Assembly: GCF_001995095.2 (NCBI RefSeq)
Contig: NZ_MTSD02000003.1
Span: forward strand, 124,001 to 188,000
DNA from: Oceanospirillum linum
GTDB taxonomy: Bacteria; Pseudomonadota; Gammaproteobacteria; Pseudomonadales; Halomonadaceae
Length of the DNA stretch: 64,000 nucleotides
Reading direction: 5' to 3'
The translations under genes were made by a program, and so were the position numbers. Positions 1 to 8,941 of this stretch are shown one piece after another. The notes below the pieces were generated by a model, which had not been told where the DNA came from, did not search any database, and saw nothing but the letters and a program-made list of their open reading frames with translations. The stretch's first letter is position 1. Every line of letters starts with the position of its first letter.

Positions 1-18
1 ATTCGTCACGAGGAAGCT

Positions 19-1482
19 ATGGCCAAGGAAATTGAACTGAAACTGGCGATCCCCATGCAGGCCGGAACCTTGCTTCGCGAGCACGTCGCTCTTGGTCAGG
101 CCGTAAGCTTTGACAGCAGGCTTCTGCAAAACATCTACTACGACACCAAAGACCTGCTGCTGAATCAAGCCCGGGTTGCATTACGCATCCGTAAAGTCGG
201 TGATCATTTTATCCAGACGTTAAAAACCAGTGGCAGCGGCAGCGGAGGGCTTCATGAGCGGGGCGAGTGGGAATGGGAGCTGAGTAAACCTGAGCTGGAT
301 CTCAGCCTGATCGACGACACCCTTCTGCCGGACACACTGAACCTGACAGAGCTGAAAACAACGCTGGAGCCCGCATTCGAAACGAACTTTACCCGCCAAC
401 GCTGGCTGCTGAATGTCCAGCATGAACATCTGAAAGCAGAGATAGAGCTGGTACATGATCAGGGGAATGTGGTCGCACAGGGTCAGAAAGACCCCATTAG
501 TGAAATTGAACTGGAGCTTAAGTCCGGCGATACAGACCTGCTGTTTAAAGTTGCCCATGATCTTTCAGACACGGTTCCCCTCCTGGTAAGTAATATCAGT
601 AAGGGGCAGCGCGGCTTCCGGCTTTTTGCCCCTAAAAAAGCCGGGCTTATACCTGATCGTGTCCCGGCATTTGATCATCTGCACGGCCTCATTCGCGCCG
701 CTCAAAACGAGCTGGACCACTTTATTGCTGCCCGGGATCAACTGGCATTCAACCGTAGCTGGGCTCTGCTGGAAAAACTGTATAACAGCCTGCGCCAGCT
801 ACGCTGGTGCCTTTTACACCTGAGTCGCCTGGCGGATATTCCTGAGGCACTGCGTTTACCGACAGCCCTGCGCTATAAGCTACGCATGTTCAGCTATGCG
901 CTGGAACATTTGGTCACGCTATACCAGCAGAAAGTAAGCTGGGAGCGTTTGGAAAGCTGCCCACCGGCACTGCGCAACTGCGCTGATTTCGCCGTACTGA
1001 ATGAGCAATATCAACGCCTGATGGCTGCCCCCTGGGTTGGTCAGACACTATTGGAGGTGATGCAATGGCTTTATCTGATGAACCGCGAAATGCCGGAACG
1101 CCAAATAATCGACAGTGAATCTGTATTTCAGTCTTTATTAAGCCGAGTACACCTTCCCCGCTACCCCACCGACAAGGTACTCTGGTTGCGTCAGCTGGCT
1201 CCTCTTCTTCATTTGACTCGCTGGATTCACTATCAGCATCCTAACCCGGCGCTGGGGATTCAGAAACTTCAGCAGCAAGCCATAACGATACAGTCCTGCA
1301 TTTTGCGACTTAGCGGGCTCATGTCTGAAGAGGTCACTCTGATAAGACTGCAGCAAGAGGATGAGCTCAAAGAGTATGAATCCCTGCTGAAACGTAACCA
1401 GGATGATCAATATGAGCAGGTGCTGGAGCTGGGTCGTCATGAGCTCAGCTTCAATAGTCTGCAACAAAACCTGCAGAGCTGA
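19..1482 (+). CDS. CYTH and CHAD domain protein, probable inorganic triphosphatase (YgiF-like)
   Basis: This 487-residue protein carries an N-terminal CYTH domain (about residues 3-200) and a helical, histidine-rich CHAD domain (about 215-480). The CYTH signature E-x-E-x-K is visible at the very start (EIELK). Alternating acidic and basic strand residues typical of the triphosphate tunnel follow. Family members such as E. coli YgiF hydrolyse inorganic triphosphate with a divalent metal, and CHAD domains are known to bind polyphosphate. The start has a good GAGGAAG ribosome site a few bases upstream. The length matches the two-domain family, so the gene looks intact. It stands alone, with a K+ channel gene about 100 bases downstream on the same strand. 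The exact substrate is inferred from the family. Confidence 0.85.
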   Translation: MAKEIELKLAIPMQAGTLLREHVALGQAVSFDSRLLQNIYYDTKDLLLNQARVALRIRKVGDHFIQTLKTSGSGSGGLHERGEWEWELSKPELDLSLIDDTLLPDTLNLTELKTTLEPAFETNFTRQRWLLNVQHEHLKAEIELVHDQGNVVAQGQKDPISEIELELKSGDTDLLFKVAHDLSDTVPLLVSNISKGQRGFRLFAPKKAGLIPDRVPAFDHLHGLIRAAQNELDHFIAARDQLAFNRSWALLEKLYNSLRQLRWCLLHLSRLADIPEALRLPTALRYKLRMFSYALEHLVTLYQQKVSWERLESCPPALRNCADFAVLNEQYQRLMAAPWVGQTLLEVMQWLYLMNREMPERQIIDSESVFQSLLSRVHLPRYPTDKVLWLRQLAPLLHLTRWIHYQHPNPALGIQKLQQQAITIQSCILRLSGLMSEEVTLIRLQQEDELKEYESLLKRNQDDQYEQVLELGRHELSFNSLQQNLQS

Positions 1483-1586
1483 GGTTCAATGCAGGAAGTG
1501 ACATCACTCAAGAATATCCGACACAGCGTCATACGGGAGCGATCTCCCGCTGACGTTCAAGACTGATGATGCAGAAACCATTGTAA

Positions 1587-2579
1587 ATGAATACGGATAA
1601 CAACAAAGCCCATAACACAGATGCGGACAACAGTGCCGTACCGGAAACCCTGAAACAGAAGATCTATCACATCATCTTCGAAGCCAGCACACCGATGGCA
1701 AAAGGGTTTGATCTGTCTCTTATTGTACTGATTCTGCTTAGTGTCGCGCTGGTGATGCTGGACAGTGTTCAGGCAATACATGAACAGTGGCATCGCGAGC
1801 TCTATATTATCGAATGGGGCTTCACCATTATCTTTACCATTGAGTATCTGCTGCGGCTTTACAGTATTGGCAAACCTCTGAAGTACGCCACCAGCTTTTT
1901 TGGACTCGTGGATCTGCTTTGTATTATCCCCACCTATCTCAGTTTGTTTATCGTCGGTGCAGAAGTGTTTCTGGTGGTTCGACTGCTGCGGGTCCTGCGG
2001 GTATTCCGCATATTGCGACTACTGCATTACGTAGGAGAGGCCACAGCATTGGCCAAAGCGATGCAGGCCAGTCGTCGTAAAATCACCGTATTTATTCTCA
2101 CCGTACTGACAATGGTTACTGTTTTTGGCTCGCTGATGTATCTGGTGGAAGGGCCGGAAGGAGGCTATACCAGTATCCCACGCAGCATCTATTGGGCCAT
2201 TGTCACCCTTACCACTGTGGGCTACGGCGATATCACACCACAAACAAACTTTGGCCAGTTTCTCTCTTCCATCGTAATGATCATGGGTTACGCCGTAATC
2301 GCCGTACCCACAGGTATCGTTACTGTAGAGCTGTCCAATACCATGAGACGCCACATGCACTTGGTTTGTCACGGCTGTGGCGAAGAGGGGCATGATGCCG
2401 ATGCGGATTACTGCAAACTCTGTGGGACAGAGCTTAGCCGTAGGGATGGCCGTAGCCGTCACCTGAAACCTATGCCGCTACCGGACCGGCAGAATTCGCA
2501 GCCGGATGAGGAAAGCGGTGAAAATAATCCAGATGCGGCCTCCAAAGATGAGCCACCCACGACTCAGAAGCCTGTTTGA
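1587..2579 (+). CDS. Voltage-gated potassium channel with C-terminal zinc ribbon
   Basis: A 330-residue six-transmembrane ion channel. An S4-like voltage sensor with arginines every third residue lies around residues 131-146 (RLLRVLRVFRILRLL). The potassium selectivity filter TTVGYGD is at about 209-215, followed by the S6 helix. This layout is that of the KvAP/Kch-like bacterial Kv family in the inner membrane. Unusually, a CxxC...CxxC set (Cys261, 264, 276, 279) follows S6 directly and reads as a small zinc ribbon. A hydrophilic acidic tail comes after it. The ribosome site before the ATG is poor. Selectivity for K+ is strongly supported by the filter; the role of the zinc ribbon is unknown. 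Confidence 0.85.
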   Translation: MNTDNNKAHNTDADNSAVPETLKQKIYHIIFEASTPMAKGFDLSLIVLILLSVALVMLDSVQAIHEQWHRELYIIEWGFTIIFTIEYLLRLYSIGKPLKYATSFFGLVDLLCIIPTYLSLFIVGAEVFLVVRLLRVLRVFRILRLLHYVGEATALAKAMQASRRKITVFILTVLTMVTVFGSLMYLVEGPEGGYTSIPRSIYWAIVTLTTVGYGDITPQTNFGQFLSSIVMIMGYAVIAVPTGIVTVELSNTMRRHMHLVCHGCGEEGHDADADYCKLCGTELSRRDGRSRHLKPMPLPDRQNSQPDEESGENNPDAASKDEPPTTQKPV

Positions 2580-2584
2580 GCAAA

Positions 2585-2617
2585 GCGCTAAAAGCGCCGG
2601 CACAGACTGTGCCTTTT
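2585..2617 (+). terminator. Tandem hairpins after the K+ channel gene
   Basis: Two short hairpins follow the stop codon: GCGCT/AGCGC with a three-base loop, then GGCACA/TGTGCC with loop GAC and a TTTT tail. The second has the shape of a modest rho-independent terminator. Confidence 0.5.
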
Positions 2618-2716
2618 AAGCTTCAGGCCATCTATACTCTGTAGAATTTCTTGTGTCCGGGCTGTCCCGGGTTTACCGACCGTCATAACAGATCCGGCTC
2701 CAGTAAAAATACCGTT

Positions 2717-3241
2717 TTAATCCGCATACCGTTTGGCGACGGCTTCGATAAATTCCGGTTGAAGATCTATTAACGCTTCTTCTTTAAGGGGCTCAGACAA
2801 ACCTTCAATAAACACATCCCGCTCTTTAACCAGCTCAGAGTGACCGTATTCATTGCTTTCCAGGTAATAGACCTGCATCAGACCTTCATAGTAAAAGCGT
2901 AAAATACGCTGGGCATCGTTATCATCTGCCTCAGCGCCTTTTTTCAGCTTGTGCATCCGATTCGTCGTTCGCGCCAGCATCCTCTTCAGGCGAAAGACAT
3001 AGAGCAGATCCGTAAGACGCGGGTCATTCTTATAAAATGAAAACAGCGCCCCGGAGATCAGAACCCCTATGATCACGCCGGAAAGATTCAGATAAAAATT
3101 ACCACCCTCAGGGTTTCCCCACATAACAACCATAAACTGACCACTGAGCATCGCGGTAACCGCAAAACAAACCATCAGTACAACACTGACTTTTCGGCTC
3201 AGCTTTAAATAATGCTGCTTATCAACTTCTTGTATCTGCAT
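2717..3241 (-). CDS. DUF3087 family membrane protein
   Basis: A 174-residue protein with two hydrophobic segments near the N-terminus (about residues 14-40 and 48-68) and a charged cytoplasmic C-terminal domain rich in Lys, Arg and Glu. The opening MQIQEVDKQHYLKLSRK and the two-helix layout match the uncharacterised DUF3087 family of marine gammaproteobacteria, recognised from memory. GAGGGAAAC just before the ATG supports this start. It is divergent from the sigma-54 regulator downstream and convergent with the K+ channel gene. No function is known. Confidence 0.7.
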   Translation of the reverse strand: MQIQEVDKQHYLKLSRKVSVVLMVCFAVTAMLSGQFMVVMWGNPEGGNFYLNLSGVIIGVLISGALFSFYKNDPRLTDLLYVFRLKRMLARTTNRMHKLKKGAEADDNDAQRILRFYYEGLMQVYYLESNEYGHSELVKERDVFIEGLSEPLKEEALIDLQPEFIEAVAKRYAD

Positions 3242-3371
3242 GTTTCCCTCTGAAACCCGTAAATAGCCACCCCGTGTTCTGCCATGCTATTTTAGCCCTA
3301 ATTTGTAGCCTTACCCAGCAAAGGTTTCTCAAGCTGATAAACATCAACGCTTTAAAAGGGTATAGATATTG

Positions 3372-4805
3372 ATGACCCCGGAAAATCTGATGCACCTGCT
3401 GTCCAACGACCAGGCATCTCATATCCTGCTGGAACAGCTGACAAATGCCTGCCAGGGATCTTTAGTGATTGACCGGGAGTGTCGAATCGTCTGGATCAGC
3501 GAAGCCTACAGAAAGCTTCTGGCGTTATCGGAGACATTCGATGCCACCGGTTTACCCGTAGAGCGGCTGCTCCCAACATCTCAAATGCCCAGAGTCGTCC
3601 AGACCGGCAAACCTATGTTTGTTGACCTGATGGAAATCAACAATCACTGGTGCGTGGTGAACCGCCTGCCGCTGCGTAACGAAGCCGGTGACGTTGTCGG
3701 TGCTTTGGGGCTTATTTTCCATAATGACCTGGATGAACTTCAGCCCCTGTTTGATAAGTTTGCACGGCTCCGACGCCGCTTTGAACAGGAGAACCTGCTA
3801 CGTACCAGTCGATACCAGCTGGATGATATTATTGGCCAGTCACCTCAGATAACTCAGATGAAGCGTCAGGCGCAGCGGGCTGCTCAGCTGGATACCACAT
3901 TACTGCTGTTAGGCGAAACAGGAACAGGTAAAGAGTTGCTGGCACAGGGGATTCATCAGGCATCTCCCAGGAGTAATGCTCCTTTTGTTGGTATTAATAT
4001 GGCTGCGCTACCGGAGCCATTGGCTGAAGCAGAGCTATTCGGCACCGCCGCAGGGGCATACACAGGTGCGGACAGAAAAGGGCGTATTGGCAAGATACAG
4101 CTGGCCGATGGAGGTACTTTATTTCTCGACGAAATCGCCGAAATGCCCCTGGCAATGCAGGCAAAATTGCTTAGGGTGCTCCAGGAGCGGGAAGTGGAAG
4201 CACTGGGCTCTAACCGCCTGATCAGTGTTGATGTGCGCATCATCGCCGCCACCTCAAAAAACCTGGCTGATCTGGTAGAGCGAGGGCTATTCCGTGCCGA
4301 CCTCTATTATCGGCTGCACGTACTGCCCATCCACCTACCGCCTCTGCGCGCGCGCCAGGGGGATATCGCCTTACTGGCAGAGCACCTGTTACAGACGATT
4401 CAGCGCCAGACCCATCTGCCAGCACTTAAGCTTTCCGGTGCGGCGCTGGATTGGCTGAATGCTTACCACTGGCCGGGCAATGTCCGTGAATTACGTAACC
4501 GCCTTGAACGGGCTTGCGTCATGGCCGAAGGAGAACAGATCGGCCCCATGGATTTAGGTTCAGAAGACCCGATCTCAACCCTGAACAAGCTGAGCCTTGC
4601 ATCAGCTCAACCTGATAAAGCGCCTGTATCGAAAACAGAAACCGTCTCAGCTTCTGATCTGAAAACCCTGCGACAACGCCATGAGTGCCAGCTTTTGGAA
4701 GAAGCACTGCATCAGCACCAGGGCAATCGTACCGCCGCAGCAAAGAGCCTTGGTATCTCCAGAGCAACTTTCTACAATCGTATCCGGCGCTGTAGAACCG
4801 ACTAG
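3372..4805 (+). CDS. PAS domain sigma-54-dependent transcriptional activator
   Basis: A 477-residue enhancer-binding protein. An N-terminal PAS-like sensor domain spans about residues 20-125. The AAA+ ATPase domain has Walker A GETGTGKE near 181-188, a GAYTGA loop that contacts sigma-54 (a common GAFTGA variant), and Walker B FLDE near 241-245. A C-terminal Fis-type helix-turn-helix occupies about 430-475 (GNRTAAAKSLGISRATFY). A TTG lies three bases upstream, but the ATG is the better start. The next gene is a CoA-transferase preceded by a -24/-12 promoter and repeated TTAGACA half-sites, so that gene is the probable target. The ligand sensed by the PAS domain cannot be told from sequence. 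Confidence 0.9.
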   Translation: MTPENLMHLLSNDQASHILLEQLTNACQGSLVIDRECRIVWISEAYRKLLALSETFDATGLPVERLLPTSQMPRVVQTGKPMFVDLMEINNHWCVVNRLPLRNEAGDVVGALGLIFHNDLDELQPLFDKFARLRRRFEQENLLRTSRYQLDDIIGQSPQITQMKRQAQRAAQLDTTLLLLGETGTGKELLAQGIHQASPRSNAPFVGINMAALPEPLAEAELFGTAAGAYTGADRKGRIGKIQLADGGTLFLDEIAEMPLAMQAKLLRVLQEREVEALGSNRLISVDVRIIAATSKNLADLVERGLFRADLYYRLHVLPIHLPPLRARQGDIALLAEHLLQTIQRQTHLPALKLSGAALDWLNAYHWPGNVRELRNRLERACVMAEGEQIGPMDLGSEDPISTLNKLSLASAQPDKAPVSKTETVSASDLKTLRQRHECQLLEEALHQHQGNRTAAAKSLGISRATFYNRIRRCRTD

Positions 4806-4808
4806 AGC

Positions 4809-4864
4809 TGTCTAAAAAAAGACAACGTATAATTATTTAGACAAAAACACATAAATCTTAGACA
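4809..4864 (+). promoter_or_regulatory. Candidate upstream activator sites of the sigma-54 regulator
   Basis: The element TTTAGACA recurs: TGTCTAAA at 4809-4816 (inverted), TTTAGACA at 4836-4843 and TTAGACA at 4858-4864. The first also forms TGTCT-N6-AGACA (4809-4824). The sites sit about 90-140 bases upstream of the -24/-12 promoter, a normal distance for enhancers of bacterial activators, and directly after the activator gene. The assignment to that protein is inference from position. Confidence 0.5.
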
Positions 4865-4949
4865 GCATTGATATCAATCTGGACATTTACCTGACAAAGA
4901 AACCCATCAAAAACCTACAACCTATTGTTTTATAAGCAATTAATCAAAC

Positions 4950-4965
4950 TGGCCCAAACCTTGTA
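4950..4965 (+). promoter_or_regulatory. Sigma-54 (-24/-12) promoter of the CoA-transferase gene
   Basis: TGGCCCAAACCTTGTA matches the consensus TGGCAC-N5-TTGCA at all but two key bases, with correct spacing between the GG and TG elements. It lies just upstream of a gene next to a sigma-54 activator. Transcription would begin near 4976. That leaves the in-frame ATG at 4981 almost leaderless and favours the ATG at 5038 as the true start. Confidence 0.7.
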
Positions 4966-5037
4966 CTACCTCTCTCAAATATGGCCCCAAAGCAGCCTGC
5001 AATTTCTGAAAATAAAAATAATCTGAGAGTTCTGACA

Positions 5038-6699
5038 ATGGACAAGTTAATCAGCGCCGAACAGGCAGCTAACCTCATCGATGACAATGCCACGCTTTCC
5101 ACCGGTGGTTTTATCGGTATCGGTTTTGCAGAAACCCTGGCCAAAGCTATCGAGAAACGTTTTCTGGCAACAGGCCACCCCCGTAACCTCTCACTGGTTT
5201 ACGCTGCAGGCCAAGGCGATGCCCAAACCCGGGGACTGAATCACTTTGCCCATAAAGGCCTCATAAAAAAAGTATTAGGTGGCCACTGGGGTCTTGCTCC
5301 GGGACTTGGCCGCATGGCGATGGATAATGAGATCGCCGCTTACAACCTGCCCCAGGGTGTTATCTGTCACCTATATCGTGATATCGCCGCCGGAAAGCCC
5401 GGCACACTGACCCGTGTTGGCCTGCACACCTTTGTTGATCCCCGTCAGGATGGTGGCAAGGTAAATAGTGTCAGCGAAGAAGATCACGTTCAGCTGATGC
5501 CCCTTAATGGTGAAGAATACCTATTCTATAAAAGCTTTCCCCTCGATGTTGCGCTGTTACGTGGTACCACCGCAGATGCAGAAGGCAATATATCCATGGA
5601 ACGGGAAGCCCTACCTCTTGACGGACTGGTTATCGCCCAGGCGGTCCGTAATAGTGGCGGCAAAGTTTTTGTTCAGGTTGAACGCCTGACAGAACGACAT
5701 CAACTGACCCCGGACCGGGTACGTATTCCGGCAAGTCTTGTAGATTACGTTATTGTCGCGCCAGCTGAAGATCACCCTCAGACCTTTGCAGAGCACTATA
5801 ACCCGGCCTATACCGGAGAGGTCCATGCTCATCAGAAAGAGACCAACACCATCGATCTTGATGCCCGTAAGGTAATCGGACGACGGGCACTGCTGGAACT
5901 GAAAAAAGGCGGCGTGATTAACCTAGGCATCGGTATGCCAGAGATGGTGTCTCAGGTTGCGGCTGAGGAAGGCCTGCTGAACAGCTTTACCCTCAGCGTG
6001 GAACCTGGCGGAATTGGTGGCCAGCCTGCCAGTGGGCTAAGCTTTGGCGCTGTAACCAATGCCACGTCCGTTATTGATCAACCGGCTCAGTTTGACTTCT
6101 ACGATGGCGGCGGACTGGATCAGGCTTTTCTGGGGCTGGCAGAAACCTGTCCTCAAGGGCATGTGAATGTTAGTCGCTTCGGACCGAAGCTTGCCGGGGC
6201 CGGTGGCTTCATCAATATTACCCAGAATACGCAACAGATTTTCTTTCTGGGAACCTTTACTTCCGGCAAACAGGAACAGACCTTCGAAGGGGAATCACTG
6301 CAGATTCTGAGTAACGGCAAACAGAAGAAATTCTGTCAGGCCGTACAACAGATCACATTTAATGGTGAATATGCTATCCAAAAAGGGCAGGAAATTACTT
6401 TCATTACCGAGCGCGCCGTATTCCGGCTGACGGAAAACGGACTTTTACTGGAAGAAATTGCACCCGGTGTAGATCTTGAACAGGATATTCTGGCCCAAAT
6501 GGACTTCACACCGGAAATTGCAGAGAATCTGATTGAGATGGATCATAGGCTGTTTAGAAAAGGGCCAATGAATATCCGACATCCCGGAAGTGTTCCGGTA
6601 AAGCAACTACGCTCGATATTTCAAGGCGTCGCATCTTATCAGGCAGAGGCCAGGCCCACACATGATGGGCCGTCGCAAAACGCGGCACTGGTCGGCTAA
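5038..6699 (+). CDS. Acyl-CoA:acetate/3-ketoacid CoA-transferase
   Basis: A 553-residue family I CoA-transferase with the alpha and beta halves fused in one chain, as in YdiF-type and propionate CoA-transferases. The N-terminal half begins with a conserved GGFIGIGFAETL loop. The C-terminal half has INLGIGMPE and the catalytic-glutamate motif SVEPGGIGG (Glu about residue 322). Such enzymes move CoA between acetate, propionate, acetoacetate or similar short acids in the cytoplasm. The start at 5038 is chosen because GAGAG precedes it and the sigma-54 promoter at 4950 would leave no leader for the longer frame from 4981. Regulation by the adjacent sigma-54 activator is likely. The substrate acid is not resolved. 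Confidence 0.85.
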   Translation: MDKLISAEQAANLIDDNATLSTGGFIGIGFAETLAKAIEKRFLATGHPRNLSLVYAAGQGDAQTRGLNHFAHKGLIKKVLGGHWGLAPGLGRMAMDNEIAAYNLPQGVICHLYRDIAAGKPGTLTRVGLHTFVDPRQDGGKVNSVSEEDHVQLMPLNGEEYLFYKSFPLDVALLRGTTADAEGNISMEREALPLDGLVIAQAVRNSGGKVFVQVERLTERHQLTPDRVRIPASLVDYVIVAPAEDHPQTFAEHYNPAYTGEVHAHQKETNTIDLDARKVIGRRALLELKKGGVINLGIGMPEMVSQVAAEEGLLNSFTLSVEPGGIGGQPASGLSFGAVTNATSVIDQPAQFDFYDGGGLDQAFLGLAETCPQGHVNVSRFGPKLAGAGGFINITQNTQQIFFLGTFTSGKQEQTFEGESLQILSNGKQKKFCQAVQQITFNGEYAIQKGQEITFITERAVFRLTENGLLLEEIAPGVDLEQDILAQMDFTPEIAENLIEMDHRLFRKGPMNIRHPGSVPVKQLRSIFQGVASYQAEARPTHDGPSQNAALVG

Positions 6700-6736
6700 C
6701 ACGACCCAAAAACATATTAACGCTACTCAAAAACAT

Positions 6737-6786
6737 AAAGGCTGGTTAAAGCTTCTCATGATGAGATAGCCACCAGCCTTTATTGT
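6737..6786 (+). terminator. Terminator between convergent genes
   Basis: AAAGGCTGGT (6737-6746) pairs with ACCAGCCTTT (6772-6781) and is followed by a T-rich tail. An inner TCTCAT/ATGAGA hairpin lies in the loop. It ends the CoA-transferase transcript. The opposite strand also has a T-rich tail, so it may serve the convergent small gene too. Confidence 0.7.
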
Positions 6787-6831
6787 TTAAAACGTTAAAT
6801 TATATCCAATGCAGGCTCTGCCTTGCAGATA

Positions 6832-7134
6832 TTAATGTGTCGTATCGCCTTGCAGAGGCTGACCCGTCATTAGCTTGGTCACATACTCCGCACGGCTACT
6901 GCTGTTAACTGTGCGCTCTTTTTCATGGCACCAGCTGATCAACTCTTCAACATCCACCGGAACCTTCACCACATCAATTCCCTTGGCGGAAAATGTTTCA
7001 ATCATCTCCTCGGTCTTTCTCACCCAGTCATGCCAGTCATTTTCCAGCATGTCGGCATCCTCGGTAACCTCCAGAAAACGCTGCCACTGATCTTCTTTAA
7101 TCCAACAAATACCCGCCTGATGCTGTATCGCCAT
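6832..7134 (-). CDS. Hypothetical 100-residue cytoplasmic protein
   Basis: A small acidic protein with no signal peptide or membrane segment. It is rich in Trp and Glu, including WIKEDQWQRF near the start and HDWVRKTEEMIETF in the middle. A family is not recognised. Codon use and composition resemble neighbouring genes, and the frame is open between two terminator-like or promoter-like intergenic regions, so it is probably real. It sits alone between the CoA-transferase gene (convergent) and the divergent ECF sigma operon. No function is proposed. Confidence 0.55.
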   Translation of the reverse strand: MAIQHQAGICWIKEDQWQRFLEVTEDADMLENDWHDWVRKTEEMIETFSAKGIDVVKVPVDVEELISWCHEKERTVNSSSRAEYVTKLMTGQPLQGDTTH

Positions 7135-7399
7135 AATCCTGTCCTGTTATGCGCAAGGTAACTGAAACGCGCCCTGCAGCACAGCGGTGCCGCAGATCAT
7201 AAACGCAAAATGAATACCAGACCCTAACACAGTTTAATCCGCGATTTCAGTGACCCTGTCCAGTCTTTCTGCACAGAGACTCTCTCAGAGCGCGACTCCG
7301 TACGACAATCAGCACAACAACCTGATACCTTGCTTTAATCGCTGTTTTGGCATTATCACTTTTTGAGGCACAATAGCAGGACATGATAAGAGAGCCATT

Positions 7400-7966
7400 A
7401 TGAAATCAGAGACTCTGGAACCAACCCATCTGAAAGAATTGCTCACTCGCTGCCAACAGCAAGACCCCAAAGCACTGAAGTCGTTATATAAAGCAACGTC
7501 TTCGCATCTGTTTGCGGTTTTGCTGCGTATCTTACGCAATGAGAGCCACGCGGAAGATTGTCTGCAGCAAGTGTTCCTGAAAGTCTGGAATAATGCAGGG
7601 CAGTACAATCCCGACATTGCTCGTCCAATGACTTGGATGAATACGATCGCCCGTAATCAGGCCCTGGACTGGCTGCGCCGTTATAAAAATGACCAGCTGA
7701 ACGACAGCGATGATGTATTGCTACAGCAGGCTGATCCTGCCAGGCAAACAGACTCACTGGCTCAGCAATGGCAAAATTCAGACAAGGTGCACCACTGCCT
7801 TAAGGAGCTGAAAGATGCCCAGCGCCAATGTATCGAGCTGGCTTATTTTGAAGGCCATAGTCATCAGGAACTATCCGAACGGCTGGACCAGCCGCTTGGC
7901 ACTGTAAAAACCTGGATTCGTCGCGGTCTTGAGAGGTTGAAATCATGTCTGACCCCCATCATATAA
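7400..7966 (+). CDS. ECF-type RNA polymerase sigma factor (SigK-like)
   Basis: A 188-residue sigma-70 family factor with only regions 2 and 4. Region 2 is at about residues 25-95 (ESHAEDCLQQVFLKVWNNA, then RPMTWMNTIARNQALDWLRR) and region 4 at about 125-180 (RQCIELAYFEGHSHQELSE, then PLGTVKTWIRRGLERL). It overlaps by 22 bases the gene for a membrane anti-sigma factor. This is the standard sigma/anti-sigma operon of the SigK/RskA type. The anti-sigma protein would hold it inactive at the membrane until an unknown signal, often oxidative in this group. Target promoters cannot be read from the window. Confidence 0.9.
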   Translation: MKSETLEPTHLKELLTRCQQQDPKALKSLYKATSSHLFAVLLRILRNESHAEDCLQQVFLKVWNNAGQYNPDIARPMTWMNTIARNQALDWLRRYKNDQLNDSDDVLLQQADPARQTDSLAQQWQNSDKVHHCLKELKDAQRQCIELAYFEGHSHQELSERLDQPLGTVKTWIRRGLERLKSCLTPII

Positions 7967-8673
7967 CCGAGCCTTATGACCTGACTCTGCCAGAGCAACG
8001 TCATCTTGCTGCCGGGGAATATGTACTCAATACCCTATCTCCTAAAGAGAAAGCCTCTTTTGAAGCTCTGATGGCCTTCAGTCCGGATCTGCAGGCTGAT
8101 GTGCAGCAGTGGCGGGAGCAGCTGCAGGTTCTGGACACCAGTTTAAAACCAGTCCAGCCGCCAGCTCATCTGTGGAAAAAGATAGAACAGCAAATTAAGC
8201 CATCCAAGGCTGGTTTCAGCCTGAAATTCTGGCAACTATCTGCCATGGTTTCCTTCTCATTCTCCCTAGCATTGGCAACGGTTCTTTTAATTAAGCCGCC
8301 GATGATGAATGCAGACACGGCAGACCATCTTTATGTCGTAAACTCCCCTGAACAAAAACCGGCATGGCTGGTAAACACCAGCATGGACCGCAGTCATCTT
8401 ATGGTACAGACCGTCAAACCTGCGTCTTTACCCGATGGCAAAGTATGCAAGCTCTGGCTTAAAGTTGGTGATCAGTACGCCATGGTCGGTGTTTTGCCCC
8501 ATTCAGGCCTGAGTAAGCTGAGTGTTCCCCAGTGGATGCAAAATCAACTGGTTAATGCCCAGATTATTGTCAGTGTCGATCCGATGGATAGTGATAACAA
8601 TCCGGATGAAATGGGACCGGTTGTGAATAAAGGCGGCTTTACGCCACTGGAGGGGTCCTTACGAAGGTTCTGA
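7945..8673 (+). CDS. Anti-sigma factor, RskA/ChrR-like
   Basis: A 242-residue protein whose N-terminal cytoplasmic region (about residues 1-90) resembles the anti-sigma helical domain, with HLAAGEYVLNTLSPKEKASFE as the typical opening. One transmembrane segment follows at about 93-115. The C-terminal RskA-type domain (about 120-240) contains the family hallmark of a lysine- and tryptophan-rich sheet ending in GPVVNKGGFTPLEGSLRRF-like sequence. It is translationally coupled to the sigma factor gene by a 22-base overlap. It is expected to bind that sigma factor and release it on signal. A clear terminator follows. Confidence 0.85.
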   Translation: MSDPHHITEPYDLTLPEQRHLAAGEYVLNTLSPKEKASFEALMAFSPDLQADVQQWREQLQVLDTSLKPVQPPAHLWKKIEQQIKPSKAGFSLKFWQLSAMVSFSFSLALATVLLIKPPMMNADTADHLYVVNSPEQKPAWLVNTSMDRSHLMVQTVKPASLPDGKVCKLWLKVGDQYAMVGVLPHSGLSKLSVPQWMQNQLVNAQIIVSVDPMDSDNNPDEMGPVVNKGGFTPLEGSLRRF

Positions 8674-8704
8674 CAGTCCTGGACGACCACAAAAAACGTA
8701 TGAT

Positions 8705-8732
8705 AAACGGTGCTGATAGCACCGTTTTTTTT
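8705..8732 (+). terminator. Rho-independent terminator of the sigma/anti-sigma operon
   Basis: AAACGGTGCT pairs with AGCACCGTTT around a four-base loop and is followed by a run of T residues. It lies about 30 bases past the anti-sigma stop codon. Confidence 0.85.
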
Positions 8733-8941
8733 GTTATTCAGAATCTGTTTTTATATGGCGCCAAAAACTGCCTCAGAGCAATTTTCTAACATTACACCAA
8801 CCTGTTGAAACATGTAATGCAACAGAAAGTTTAAGGGTTCATTGCTAAAATGAGTGATTAACATCATAAGCCCAAATGCTTGCATATAGCATACGGCCAA
8901 CAGCAACTGTATCCATCTGAGTATAGCCCAAAGAGAGTGTT

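Noticed and set aside
2019-2462. Long antisense frames over the K+ channel and other real genes
   Set aside because: They are explained by the codon bias of the sense genes and lack ribosome sites or family features.
4981-5037. N-terminal extension of the CoA-transferase from the ATG at 4981
   Set aside because: The sigma-54 promoter at 4950-4965 would start transcription about five bases before it, and the family N-terminus begins at 5038.
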